Counted from the stretch's first letter, positions 1 through 6,172 are shown. The stretch is 16,470 nt of DNA from Cytophagales bacterium (GCA_020063545.1 JAGUUF010000377.1:1-16470), one strand, 5' to 3'. The notes: a model not told the origin generated them from the sequence alone. Translations and numbers: made by a program.

Positions 1-266
1 AGCGACTCCCCGCTCACCTCACCCGACTGAAGCGCATCGGTTGCCGCCAGCGCCCCGATATCGGAAGCAACCAAATCATCGGTAACATACCTGCGCTCCT
101 GTATGCCCGTAATGTCGCTGAACTTACGAATGATTTCTTCGTTGGAAGTTTGAAGCGGAGCACCATCACTTCCATAAAAAGTGTGCTCATTGAAATAATC
201 ATTGCTTACCCGCCTGGTAGGAATGTAACTGCCGCTTGAGCGGATAACTGAATACATACTCATCAT
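1..266 (-). CDS. beta-ketoacyl-ACP synthase III family protein (FabH-like), N-terminal part
   Basis: The gene reads leftward and runs off the window, so only about 88 N-terminal residues are visible. They contain the opening of the KAS III/FabH thiolase fold: a first beta strand (YSVIRSSGSYIP), then RRVSND, then a typical EEIIRKFSDITGIQERRYV segment, the counterpart of the TGIxERR motif found near residue 40 in FabH. FabH-type enzymes condense an acyl-CoA with malonyl-ACP to start fatty acid chains; paralogues serve secondary products such as pigments or polyketides. The catalytic Cys-His-Asn residues lie outside the window, so function and completeness cannot be judged. Two adjacent ATGs (266 and 263) are possible starts. 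The insertion between strand 1 and the TGI motif (NEHTFYGSDGAPLQ) is longer than in E. coli FabH, which suggests a Bacteroidota paralogue rather than the housekeeping enzyme (inference). Confidence 0.8.
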   Translation of the reverse strand, partial: MMSMYSVIRSSGSYIPTRRVSNDYFNEHTFYGSDGAPLQTSNEEIIRKFSDITGIQERRYVTDDLVASDIGALAATDALQSGEVSGES

Positions 267-333
267 TAACTAACTCCACTCAATATTAGGCATTAAATCT
301 TGTGATCACTCCATAATTAAAATTCTTATCATT

Positions 334-396
334 AAAACATACAACTGTTCGTTACGGGATCAGGTGCAAAACTCTTCTCTTGTAAAACGTACGTTT
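334..396. promoter_or_regulatory. possible operator region: 12-bp palindrome plus related upstream site
   Basis: A perfect 12-bp palindrome, AAACGTACGTTT, lies at 385-396, immediately after the stop codon of the NTF2-like gene and about 120 nt upstream of the FabH-like start. A related sequence begins 49 nt away: TAAAACATAC at 334-343 compared with TAAAACGTAC at 383-392. Palindromes of this type are common binding sites for TetR-family repressors. No TetR gene is visible in the window, so regulator and function are inference. The rest of 267-397 is AT-rich and shows no gene. Confidence 0.35.
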
Positions 397-397
397 G

Positions 398-880
398 TTA
401 ATCCGAGCGGCTCAGGTATAAAGCCAGGCGCTTTGTTGTTGTTGCCTGAACTTTTCGTTTGAAAAACGCTGTCCATCCGAGCAGCAACCCGGTAAACCCA
501 AACGCCATCCGGGCCCAGCGGTAAAAATCGAACGTGTCGGTGTGCTCAATTATTTTTCCGTTTTTAAATCTGAAGTGCGCATCAATGATGTTATGCACTT
601 TTCTTCCCGTAAGGGAGAAGGTATAATACGCCTGCCACCGGCAGGAACCTTCGTTCTCATTCGCGTTTACCTTTTCAAATTCAAGTTTCCAGCCCTGTGG
701 ATTTTTCTTCAATGCATCAACCAGCATGGCCCACATGGCACCGGCTTCCTTTCCTTTTAAATCCGGAAACGCAGGATCGGAAAAACAAATGTCGGCATGG
801 TAACACGCACCCATGCCTTGAGCATCCAGGTGTTTAAAACTGGTGTAAAATTGCCGGATGAGTTGCTCGTTCGGGTTCAT
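398..880 (-). CDS. NTF2/SnoaL-like family protein
   Basis: This 160-residue protein has no signal peptide and the look of the SnoaL-like/NTF2 cone fold. The N-terminal helix (NEQLIRQFYTSFKHLDAQGM) is followed by ACYHADICFSDPAFPDLKG, the usual 'dwarf pocket' segment after the first helices, and by the antiparallel strands SCRWQAYYTF, VHNIIDAHFRFKNGKI and EHTDTFDFYRW. The C-terminus carries a hydrophobic stretch (FGFTGLLLGWTAFF, about residues 127-140) and a basic tail. Many bacterial SnoaL-like proteins of unknown function share this tail. Members of the fold include isomerases, cyclases and non-catalytic proteins, so no reaction can be assigned. The ATG at 880 gives the normal family length. 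It shares strand with the FabH-like gene 131 nt downstream and may be co-transcribed with it. Confidence 0.8.
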   Translation of the reverse strand: MNPNEQLIRQFYTSFKHLDAQGMGACYHADICFSDPAFPDLKGKEAGAMWAMLVDALKKNPQGWKLEFEKVNANENEGSCRWQAYYTFSLTGRKVHNIIDAHFRFKNGKIIEHTDTFDFYRWARMAFGFTGLLLGWTAFFKRKVQATTTKRLALYLSRSD

Positions 881-983
881 GAGTTTAATTATACTTTAAG
901 GGCCGGGCATGGCCATACCCCCTGCAGGCAGGCCCGTATTCTCATCTATAAACCATCTCAAAAATAAAATGCAAAACCAAAAA

Positions 984-1076
984 GGCCACTAAGGTTGAAC
1001 AAAGAACACGGAGAATCATTTTATAACATATTCTTCATGGTGCGCTTTGTGCCTTCTTTGTGTTACTTTGTGGTTA
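984..1076. repeat. inverted pair of heptad-like (CACAAAG-type) intergenic repeats
   Basis: The left arm (984-1013) contains CCACTAAGG, AACAAAG and AACACGGAG. The right arm (1043-1076), read on the minus strand, contains ACCACAAAG, AACACAAAG and GGCACAAAG. The two arms are imperfect inverted copies of one degenerate A/C/G-rich motif with roughly 7-10-nt periodicity, separated by about 30 nt of AT-rich DNA. Similar CACAAAG-type strings occur between genes in many bacterial genomes (general knowledge). The right arm also overlaps the presumed pgk promoter. Confidence 0.55.
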
Positions 1077-1088
1077 ATTCGATTTTTG
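1057..1088 (+). promoter_or_regulatory. candidate pgk promoter (TTTG, 20 nt, GATTTTTG)
   Basis: A TTTG at 1057-1060 is separated by 20 nt from GATTTTTG at 1081-1088, one mismatch from the Bacteroidota -7 consensus TAnnTTTG. Transcription would begin near 1094 and give a leader of roughly 14 nt before the pgk ATG. The -33 box lies inside the right arm of the intergenic repeat. Confidence 0.4.
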
Positions 1089-1107
1089 AGGTAGCTTCTA
1101 AACGATA

Positions 1108-2295
1108 ATGAAAACCATAGACGAGATAAATTTTTCAGGAAAGCGGGCATTAATCCGGGTTGATTTCAATGTGCCGCTTGATAAACAATTTCGGGTTACG
1201 GACGACAGCCGAATCCGGGCAACCATACCCACCATCAAAAAAATACTGGGCGATGGCGGCAGTTGCGTGCTGATGTCGCACCTGGGGCGCCCCAAAGAAG
1301 GGCCTGAAGAAAAATATTCGCTTAAACACACCATCGCAACAACCGAAAACCTGCTGGGTACCCGTGTGACATTTGCTGCCGATTGTATTGGGGATGACGC
1401 GTACCGCTCATCGGCAGCGTTACGGCCGGGCGAAGTGCTTCTTCTGGAAAACCTTCGCTTTTACAAGCAGGAAGAAAAAGGCGATGAAGCCTTTGCTGAA
1501 AAACTATCGAAGCATGGCGACATTTACGTGAACGATGCCTTTGGCACCGCGCACCGCGCCCACGCCTCTACCACCATTGTGGCAAAGTTTTTCAAAGAAA
1601 AATGTGCCGGGTATGTTATGGCGGCCGAACTGACCAATGCTAAAAAAGTAATGGAAAATGCAGAACGACCGTTTACGGCCATTATGGGGGGAGCCAAAAT
1701 ATCCGACAAAATACTGCTGATTGAACAACTGCTTAACAGGGTAAACCACCTGGTCATTGGAGGAGGTATGTCGTACACGTTTTTTAAAGCCCTTGGCGGC
1801 AGCGTGGGCAACTCACTGGTTGAGTCGGATAAACTCGATCTGGCCAAATCGCTTATTCAGCAGGCCAAAGCGAAAGGCGTGGAAATTCACCTCCCGATCG
1901 ACTCCATCATTGCCGATAAGTTTGATGCCGCTGCCAACACCGACATTGCCAATAACAATGCCATACCCGCAGGCTGGATGGGCCTTGATATCGGCCCGCA
2001 GGCCGCGCAGGTATTTGCAAGAGTTATCGAACAATCAAAGACCATCTTATGGAACGGCCCGATGGGTGTTTTTGAAATGGAGAAATTTGCGGGAGGAACA
2101 AAAGCTGTAGCCGAAGCAGTAGTGCGGGCAACCAGCAACGGAGCATTTTCTTTGATTGGCGGAGGCGATTCGGCTGCCGCGGTAAACCAGTTTGGCCTGG
2201 CCCATGCGGTAAGTTATGTGTCAACCGGGGGCGGTGCGCTGCTTGAATATTTCGAAGGAAAAGTACTGCCTGGCGTACGGGCACTGGATGAATGA
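1108..2295 (+). CDS. pgk: phosphoglycerate kinase
   Basis: This 395-residue cytoplasmic enzyme transfers the acyl phosphate of 1,3-bisphosphoglycerate to ADP, the first ATP-yielding step of glycolysis (reversible in gluconeogenesis). All signature blocks are present in order: RVDFNVPLD (17-25), SHLGRPK (57-63), LLLENLRFYKQEEKGD (111-126), the VNDAFGTAHRAHAS substrate segment (141-154), AIMGGAKISDKI (191-202), GGGMSYTF (218-225), WNGPMGVFE (315-323), the nucleotide-binding GGGDSAAAV (351-359) and STGGGALLEYFEG (372-384). Length is normal for the bacterial family and no key residue is missing. It is the first gene of a plus-strand run with the RRM protein and the transporter. No terminator is visible after its stop, so some readthrough into the RRM gene is likely. 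Confidence 0.98.
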   Translation: MKTIDEINFSGKRALIRVDFNVPLDKQFRVTDDSRIRATIPTIKKILGDGGSCVLMSHLGRPKEGPEEKYSLKHTIATTENLLGTRVTFAADCIGDDAYRSSAALRPGEVLLLENLRFYKQEEKGDEAFAEKLSKHGDIYVNDAFGTAHRAHASTTIVAKFFKEKCAGYVMAAELTNAKKVMENAERPFTAIMGGAKISDKILLIEQLLNRVNHLVIGGGMSYTFFKALGGSVGNSLVESDKLDLAKSLIQQAKAKGVEIHLPIDSIIADKFDAAANTDIANNNAIPAGWMGLDIGPQAAQVFARVIEQSKTILWNGPMGVFEMEKFAGGTKAVAEAVVRATSNGAFSLIGGGDSAAAVNQFGLAHAVSYVSTGGGALLEYFEGKVLPGVRALDE

Positions 2296-2323
2296 GGGCA
2301 CTGGAGTAAAGAAATATTTATTC

Positions 2324-2331
2324 TATATTTG
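2324..2331 (+). promoter_or_regulatory. candidate -7 box (TATATTTG) for the RRM gene
   Basis: TATATTTG matches the Bacteroidota -7 consensus TAnnTTTG exactly, 60 nt upstream of the RRM start codon. No good -33 TTTG lies at the right distance (only CTG near 2301-2303). A leader of about 55 nt would result. The gene may also be read through from pgk. Confidence 0.4.
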
Positions 2332-2391
2332 TTAAGGCTGTTATGTTAACATGCGGCCGGAAAGTTGTTTTACTTAATTCCCTCTTGTACC

Positions 2392-2649
2392 ATGAACATT
2401 TTTGTTGCTAAACTTAATTTCAAAACGCGCTCGGAAGACCTGCAAAAGGAATTTGAAAAATTTGGGCAGGTTACTTCGGCAAAAATCGTGAAAGACCGCG
2501 AAACCGGCCGCTCAAAAGGCTATGGCTTCGTTGAAATGCCCAACGATGACGAGGCCCGTGCCGCCATTGAAGGCCTTAATGAAAAAGAATTTGACGGCCG
2601 CGTAATTGTAGTGAAACCCGCTAACCCAAAACCAGCGGCTAACGAATAA
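2392..2649 (+). CDS. RRM-domain RNA-binding protein
   Basis: This 85-residue protein is a single RNA recognition motif with a short tail. RNP2 is seen as NIFVAKL (2-8) and RNP1 as KGYGFVEM (42-49), each with the aromatic residues that stack on RNA bases. The DRETGRSKG loop typical of glycine-rich bacterial RRM proteins precedes RNP1. The C-terminal KPANPKPAANE tail is short and polar. Stand-alone RRM proteins of this size are common in Cyanobacteria and Bacteroidota; some Bacteroides members act as global RNA-binding regulators. The ATG at 2392 fits the domain start; an in-frame TTG at 2365 would add nine unlikely residues. The gene ends six nt before a strong stem-loop. RNA targets cannot be read from sequence. 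Confidence 0.95.
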   Translation: MNIFVAKLNFKTRSEDLQKEFEKFGQVTSAKIVKDRETGRSKGYGFVEMPNDDEARAAIEGLNEKEFDGRVIVVKPANPKPAANE

Positions 2650-2654
2650 CCGCC

Positions 2655-2688
2655 AAACCCCGGAATAACCGGGGTTTATTTTTAAACC
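2655..2688 (+). terminator. strong stem-loop with T-run after the RRM gene, with overlapping alternative hairpin
   Basis: AAACCCCGG (2655-2663) pairs perfectly with CCGGGGTTT (2669-2677) around an AATAA loop and is followed by ATTTTT, a normal intrinsic terminator. GGTTTA (2673-2678) can instead pair with TAAACC (2683-2688), using part of the same 3' arm. The transporter start codon is at 2696, so this element sits in its leader. Confidence 0.75.
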
Positions 2689-2695
2689 TGAACCT

Positions 2696-4141
2696 GTGCA
2701 CCTTTCAAACCGTATCGGCTACTTCCTGGGGCCCCTCCTGTTTGTCATTATCCTGCTGGTAGTTCCTGAAGAGTTTATATCTCCGAAAGCTCCGGCCGTG
2801 CTTGCCCTTGCTGCCTGGATGCTCACCTGGTGGGTAACCGAAGCCGTACCCATTCCGGTAACAGCATTCTTACCGATGATTGGCTTTCCGCTGATGGGTG
2901 TAATGAAGATTGGCGCTGCAGCCGCACCTTATGCCAATCCCATCATCTTCCTGTTTATGGGAGGGTTTATGATAGCCCTTGCCCTGGAGAAGCACCGCCT
3001 GCACGAACGCATTGCGCTTAACCTTATCCGGCTAACCGGCACATCCGGTAACGGCATTATCCTGGGCTTTATGCTGGCCACGGCCTTCCTAAGCATGTGG
3101 ATAAGCAATACGGCCACTGCCATGATGATGCTGCCGATTGCAACTTCTGTTGTCCTCCTTATTATCCAGGATGCCGGCAACCTGCGGCAAATTGAACATG
3201 CTGGCGAACGCAATTTTGCATTAGGGCTAATGCTCTCCGTAGGCTATGCCGCTTCGCTGGGTGGCATGGCAACCATTATCGGTACTCCGCCAAACGTGGT
3301 GTTTGCCGGCATCCTGAACGATATGTTCCAGATCAAAATTTCATTTGCCGAATGGTTTATCGTTGGCTTTCCCGTGGCGGCCTTGCTGGTGCTTGCCAAT
3401 TACGTGGTGGTAACGCGCATTTTGTTTCCCAACAGGCTTAAAAAAATTGAAGGCTCCGACCAGTTATTGAACGCCCGCTTAACGGTACTGGGGCCCATGA
3501 AAAAAAGCGAAAAACTGGTGCTGCTTGTTTTCTCCATAACGGCATTCCTGTGGATGTTCCAGCAACTTATCAACTCGCTGCTGGCCTGGGATTTCCTGAA
3601 CGATACCACCATCGCTATCTGCGGGGGTGTGCTCATGTTTATCGTTCCGGTTAATTTCAGAAAAGGTGAATTTATCCTTCACTGGGCAGATACCGAAAAG
3701 ATGGCCTGGGGAATTCTCTTTCTTTTTGGCGGGGGGTTATGCCTTGCCGAAGGGTTAAGCATTTCCGGCATAATCCAGGCCGTGGGCACCTGGGTTGCCG
3801 GGCAAAGTCAGTACAGCATATGGCTTACGCTAAGCCTGATCATCATCTCCGTTACGCTGTCGGAAGTGATGAGTAACGTGGCACTGGTAAATGTATTTGT
3901 GCCGGTGGTATTCGGCATTGCGCAGGTAATGCAGGTAAATCCAATCCTGCTCGGTCTGCCGGTAACCCTGGGAGCAAGCATTGCACTCATGTCGCCCATT
4001 GCCACGCCTCCCAATGCCATTGTGTTCTCAAGCGGTCACATCCGCATTCAGGATATGGTAAAGGCCGGTGCTTTGCTAAACATAATCAGCGTCATCATCA
4101 TCTGGCTAATCTCCATTACGGTTATGGAGTGGTATTGGTAG
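2696..4141 (+). CDS. DASS/SLC13-family sodium:anion symporter
   Basis: This 481-residue inner-membrane protein has about 11-12 hydrophobic segments and the duplicated architecture of divalent anion:sodium symporters such as VcINDY. The first repeat holds the sodium/substrate clamp SNTATAMMMLP (SNT at 137-139) and GTPPN (196-200). The second repeat holds the equivalent MSNVAL (SNV at 393-395) and ATPPN (436-440). A WWVTEAVPIPVTAFLPM segment (45-61) is also characteristic. The family imports dicarboxylates such as succinate, or sulfate and citrate. The strict second SNT is replaced by SNV, as in many relatives, so the exact substrate is uncertain. Translation appears to start at GTG 2696, because the same frame has a stop at 2666 and no other start before the first membrane segment. 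No promoter is visible between the upstream stem-loop and this start. Confidence 0.92.
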   Translation: MHLSNRIGYFLGPLLFVIILLVVPEEFISPKAPAVLALAAWMLTWWVTEAVPIPVTAFLPMIGFPLMGVMKIGAAAAPYANPIIFLFMGGFMIALALEKHRLHERIALNLIRLTGTSGNGIILGFMLATAFLSMWISNTATAMMMLPIATSVVLLIIQDAGNLRQIEHAGERNFALGLMLSVGYAASLGGMATIIGTPPNVVFAGILNDMFQIKISFAEWFIVGFPVAALLVLANYVVVTRILFPNRLKKIEGSDQLLNARLTVLGPMKKSEKLVLLVFSITAFLWMFQQLINSLLAWDFLNDTTIAICGGVLMFIVPVNFRKGEFILHWADTEKMAWGILFLFGGGLCLAEGLSISGIIQAVGTWVAGQSQYSIWLTLSLIIISVTLSEVMSNVALVNVFVPVVFGIAQVMQVNPILLGLPVTLGASIALMSPIATPPNAIVFSSGHIRIQDMVKAGALLNIISVIIIWLISITVMEWYW

Positions 4142-4155
4142 CTACTCATTAGTTG

Positions 4156-4198
4156 CAAGCTTCGGGTTACATGTTTCAAACTTGAAGCTTGTAACCCG
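4156..4198. repeat. interleaved inverted repeats between convergent genes
   Basis: CAAGCTTC (4156-4163) is complementary to GAAGCTTG (4184-4191), and CGGGTTAC (4163-4170) to GTAACCCG (4191-4198). The order A-B-A'-B' means both stems overlap in pseudoknot topology. The sequence is made of degenerate words such as TTACAAG, CTTCAAG and TTTGAAA on the minus strand. It sits between the stops of the transporter and the facing membrane protein. There is no T-run, so a terminator role is doubtful. Confidence 0.5.
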
Positions 4199-4219
4199 GC
4201 TTTCGGAGAAAAGGAAAAA

Positions 4220-4585
4220 TTACGGGTTTAGATCCCGCTCAGCCCTGATCTTCTTTTCTTCCAACAAATAGGCAGCGCCAAGGCCCAATCCGCCAAAGAT
4301 GAAGAGCATGGAGAAATAGGCTACTTCTTCCATATCAAAAGCCCTGTCAAGAAAATAGGCAACCAGCAAACCTGTACCAGCCCCGATAAACAACAGGGAA
4401 GCACGAAGTGTGCCCGAACTGCTTTGCCGTGCTTTTTTGGTGAACAGCGAGGGGTCCACTCCTTTCTCAATCATGGCCATCCGCTCGGCATTCTCGAACC
4501 TGCGCAGGTAAACAATCATAATAAAGGCACCGACTATACCTACTAACGGTATCATCATGCCGAAAATGGGAATAAAATCTTCCAT
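4220..4585 (-). CDS. small membrane protein, DUF6249-like
   Basis: This 121-residue protein has three hydrophobic stretches: about residues 5-27 (IPIFGMMIPLVGIVGAFIMIVYL), 60-80 (LRASLLFIGAGTGLLVAYFL) and 88-108 (VAYFSMLFIFGGLGLGAAYLL). A cytoplasmic-looking loop with RMAMIEKGVDPSLF lies between the first two. That arrangement, with the ERMAMIEKGVDP motif, matches small membrane proteins of the DUF6249 type that are widespread in Bacteroidota (family name from memory). No function is known. It is transcribed away from the ECF sigma factor gene, and in many genomes such a protein is adjacent to a sigma/anti-sigma pair, so a link is possible but unproven. The ATG at 4585 precedes the first membrane segment directly. 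Confidence 0.8.
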   Translation of the reverse strand: MEDFIPIFGMMIPLVGIVGAFIMIVYLRRFENAERMAMIEKGVDPSLFTKKARQSSSGTLRASLLFIGAGTGLLVAYFLDRAFDMEEVAYFSMLFIFGGLGLGAAYLLEEKKIRAERDLNP

Positions 4586-4617
4586 AGTTTTAATAATAAA
4601 TTAACAGCTTTTGCCGC

Positions 4618-4707
4618 TTTGACGCTGCCGGAAGTAAACCGGTTACAGTAAGGAGCATCAATTATCCCAGTATTACCCGTAACTTCCCCGAATCTTCTGG
4701 CGTCAAA
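4618..4707. promoter_or_regulatory. nested inverted repeats upstream of the ECF sigma gene
   Basis: TTTGACGC (4618-4625) is the exact reverse complement of GCGTCAAA (4700-4707), and inside it GGAAGT (4630-4635) pairs with ACTTCC (4682-4687). An AACCGGTT palindrome lies at 4637-4644. The array fills the region between divergent start codons and ends 9 nt before the sigma ATG. It could be an operator pair or a structured leader. No TAnnTTTG box was found here. Confidence 0.35.
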
Positions 4708-4716
4708 TGGCCAGTC

Positions 4717-5274
4717 ATGACACCCGAACAGGAGTTCGCGATTATCGATAAGGTATTGGCGGGTAACCCGTCTGCTTATGCAGATTTGGTTAACCGGTAC
4801 AAAAACTATGCGTTCACCCTTGCGCTGAAAGTGTTGAGTAACCGGCCGGAGGCCGAAGAAGCAGCCCAGGATGCGTTTGTGAAGGCCTATCACCACCTGA
4901 AAAACTTTAACCGAGAATCGAAATTTTCGACCTGGCTTTACCGGATTGTTTTCAATACGGCTGTGAGTTATAAACGCAAACGAAAAGGTACATACCAGGA
5001 CATTGAGAAGACCGAGGTAGGCTTAAACCCTGTTGCGGAAAGTAACCTTGAAAAAAACGATAAAAAAAAATTTATCCATGCAGCGATGAGCACACTTAAC
5101 GAAGCCGACCGGTTTACCCTTACGTTGTTTTACCTGCAGGAGCATTCGCTTGAGGAGATTGCCGAAATAACCGGTATGCAGGCAAACACCGTTAAGGTGC
5201 GGATTCACCGCGCACGACAGCGGTTGGCCGATGAACTGACCAGGATATTAAATACGGAAGCATTAACGTTATAA
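4717..5274 (+). CDS. ECF-family RNA polymerase sigma factor
   Basis: This 185-residue protein has the two-domain layout of extracytoplasmic-function sigma factors. Region 2 covers about residues 20-88 with YADLVNRYKNYAFTLALKVL, the EEAAQDAFVKAY core that contacts RNA polymerase and the -10 element, and FSTWLYRIVFN (70-80). A charged linker (KKTEVGL to EKNDKKK region) separates it from region 4 at about 119-172. There the helix-turn-helix SLEEIAEITGM (144-154) and QANTVKVRIHRARQRL (155-170) would read the -35 element. Length is normal. An anti-sigma candidate begins 10 nt after the stop, the usual operon order. The signal and regulon are not visible. Sequence style resembles RpoE-like/SigW-type factors of Bacteroidota. 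Confidence 0.96.
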   Translation: MTPEQEFAIIDKVLAGNPSAYADLVNRYKNYAFTLALKVLSNRPEAEEAAQDAFVKAYHHLKNFNRESKFSTWLYRIVFNTAVSYKRKRKGTYQDIEKTEVGLNPVAESNLEKNDKKKFIHAAMSTLNEADRFTLTLFYLQEHSLEEIAEITGMQANTVKVRIHRARQRLADELTRILNTEALTL

Positions 5275-5284
5275 CCCGATTGCC

Positions 5285-5809
5285 ATGGCTAAGCAATTAA
5301 ACATATCAGACGAGCACTTGCTGAATTACCTTGACGGAACCTTGAACCCGCAGGAGAGAAACACAATTGAGCAACTGCTGAAAGCCGACCAGCAGGTTGC
5401 GCTGCGTTTGGATGCACTTCGTTCCATTCATGATTACCTGTTAACATCACGGGCAGATGAGCCCTCCAAAAACTTTACCCAGCGGGTAATGGAGCGCTTG
5501 CAGTACCCGGCAACATCTGGTTACTCGCCCCTAAACGGCATATTGCTGCTTACGGGTGTACTGGTAGCCGTTGGTATTGCTGCCGTGCTGCTGGCAAGCG
5601 GTGTTTTCGATACCACTACTACTCTTGACCTTAATCAACTGGTTGTTCCGAATAAATACCTGGATGAGAACCTTCCTTCCATTGCGGTTAACGGAAAATT
5701 AATTGTCAACCTGATTATCCTGGTAAATATTGCTTTGGCCTTTATTGTGTTAGACCGGGCTGTGCTTAAACCCTGGTTTGAACGCAGGCGGGAACTGAAC
5801 CTGTTGTAG
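5285..5809 (+). CDS. probable membrane anti-sigma factor
   Basis: This 174-residue protein directly follows the sigma factor gene and probably inhibits it by binding at the membrane (inference from order and layout). The N-terminal cytoplasmic part (1-80) contains ISDEHLLNYLDGTLNPQER and a following helical segment like those of anti-sigma factors (DEELLAYLDGELSPEE pattern), but it lacks the HxxxCxxC zinc motif. Two hydrophobic segments follow, at about 83-107 and 138-158, with a small extracytoplasmic loop between them (TTTTLDLNQLVVPNKYLDE). The C-terminus is basic (LKPWFERRRELNLL) and would lie inside. Two membrane passes rather than one is somewhat unusual for the class. The ATG at 5285 gives the full ASD-like start. 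Confidence 0.8.
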   Translation: MAKQLNISDEHLLNYLDGTLNPQERNTIEQLLKADQQVALRLDALRSIHDYLLTSRADEPSKNFTQRVMERLQYPATSGYSPLNGILLLTGVLVAVGIAAVLLASGVFDTTTTLDLNQLVVPNKYLDENLPSIAVNGKLIVNLIILVNIALAFIVLDRAVLKPWFERRRELNLL

Positions 5810-5813
5810 CGTA

Positions 5814-6095
5814 TTACTGACCTTCCTTTTGCTGAAGACAGTCCACTTTCCATTCCCTGGCAAGAGCCAGTTTACCTTCTTTGGCCTTCTTTACCAGGGC
5901 CTCCCTGGTTTCTTTACAGCCGTGATCAATATAGCGATACGGAATGCCGTTAATCATAAAGTTGTAATGGCAGGTTTTTGTCGAATGCTGCTTGCGCATA
6001 CACACCAACTCCACTTCATCTTCCAATTGGGGTTTCATCGACAACGCGGTAACTGAAACTGCAATAACCAATAGTCTGCCAAAGAAGGATTTCAT
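5814..6095 (-). CDS. small secreted four-cysteine protein of unknown function
   Basis: The 93-residue product begins with a clear signal peptide (MKSFFGRLLVIAVSVTALS). The mature part is polar and charged, with four cysteines (32, 42, 60, 86) that could form two disulfides in the periplasm. I recognise no family. The frame remains open upstream to 6152, but those residues would be encoded across the ahcY terminator, and only the ATG at 6095 gives a signal peptide at the N-terminus. A TATATTTG box ends five nt before this ATG, so the mRNA may have almost no leader. Its stop lies 4 nt from the stop of the facing anti-sigma gene, leaving no room for a terminator between them. Confidence 0.7.
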   Translation of the reverse strand: MKSFFGRLLVIAVSVTALSMKPQLEDEVELVCMRKQHSTKTCHYNFMINGIPYRYIDHGCKETREALVKKAKEGKLALAREWKVDCLQQKEGQ

Positions 6096-6099
6096 GATG

Positions 6100-6107
6100 C
6101 AAATATA
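6100..6107 (-). promoter_or_regulatory. candidate -7 box (TATATTTG) for the small secreted protein
   Basis: Reading leftward, TATATTTG matches TAnnTTTG exactly and is followed by CATC and the ATG at 6095. The expected transcription start would fall on or next to the start codon. A TTTG lies only 10 nt upstream (6121-6118); at the usual 19-21 nt spacing there is only terminator stem sequence. Confidence 0.4.
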
Positions 6108-6117
6108 GGCAGCGCTG

Positions 6118-6146
6118 CAAAGAAAAACCCCGCATTTCGCGGGGTT
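6118..6146 (-). terminator. intrinsic terminator of ahcY
   Basis: On the minus strand AACCCCGC (6146-6139) pairs with GCGGGGTT (6133-6126) around a five-base loop, followed by TTTCTTTG. It begins 27 nt after the ahcY stop codon. The plus-strand side has no T-run, so it acts leftward only. Confidence 0.85.
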
Positions 6147-6172
6147 CGTCATTCGTGTAATAAAAATTAAAA

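Noticed and set aside
2365..2391. TTG start for the RRM protein
   Set aside because: Adds nine residues before the RNP2 strand; the ATG at 2392 fits known family starts.
6096..6152. Longer form of the small secreted protein starting at 6152
   Set aside because: It would run through the ahcY terminator stem and hide the signal peptide behind 19 extra residues.
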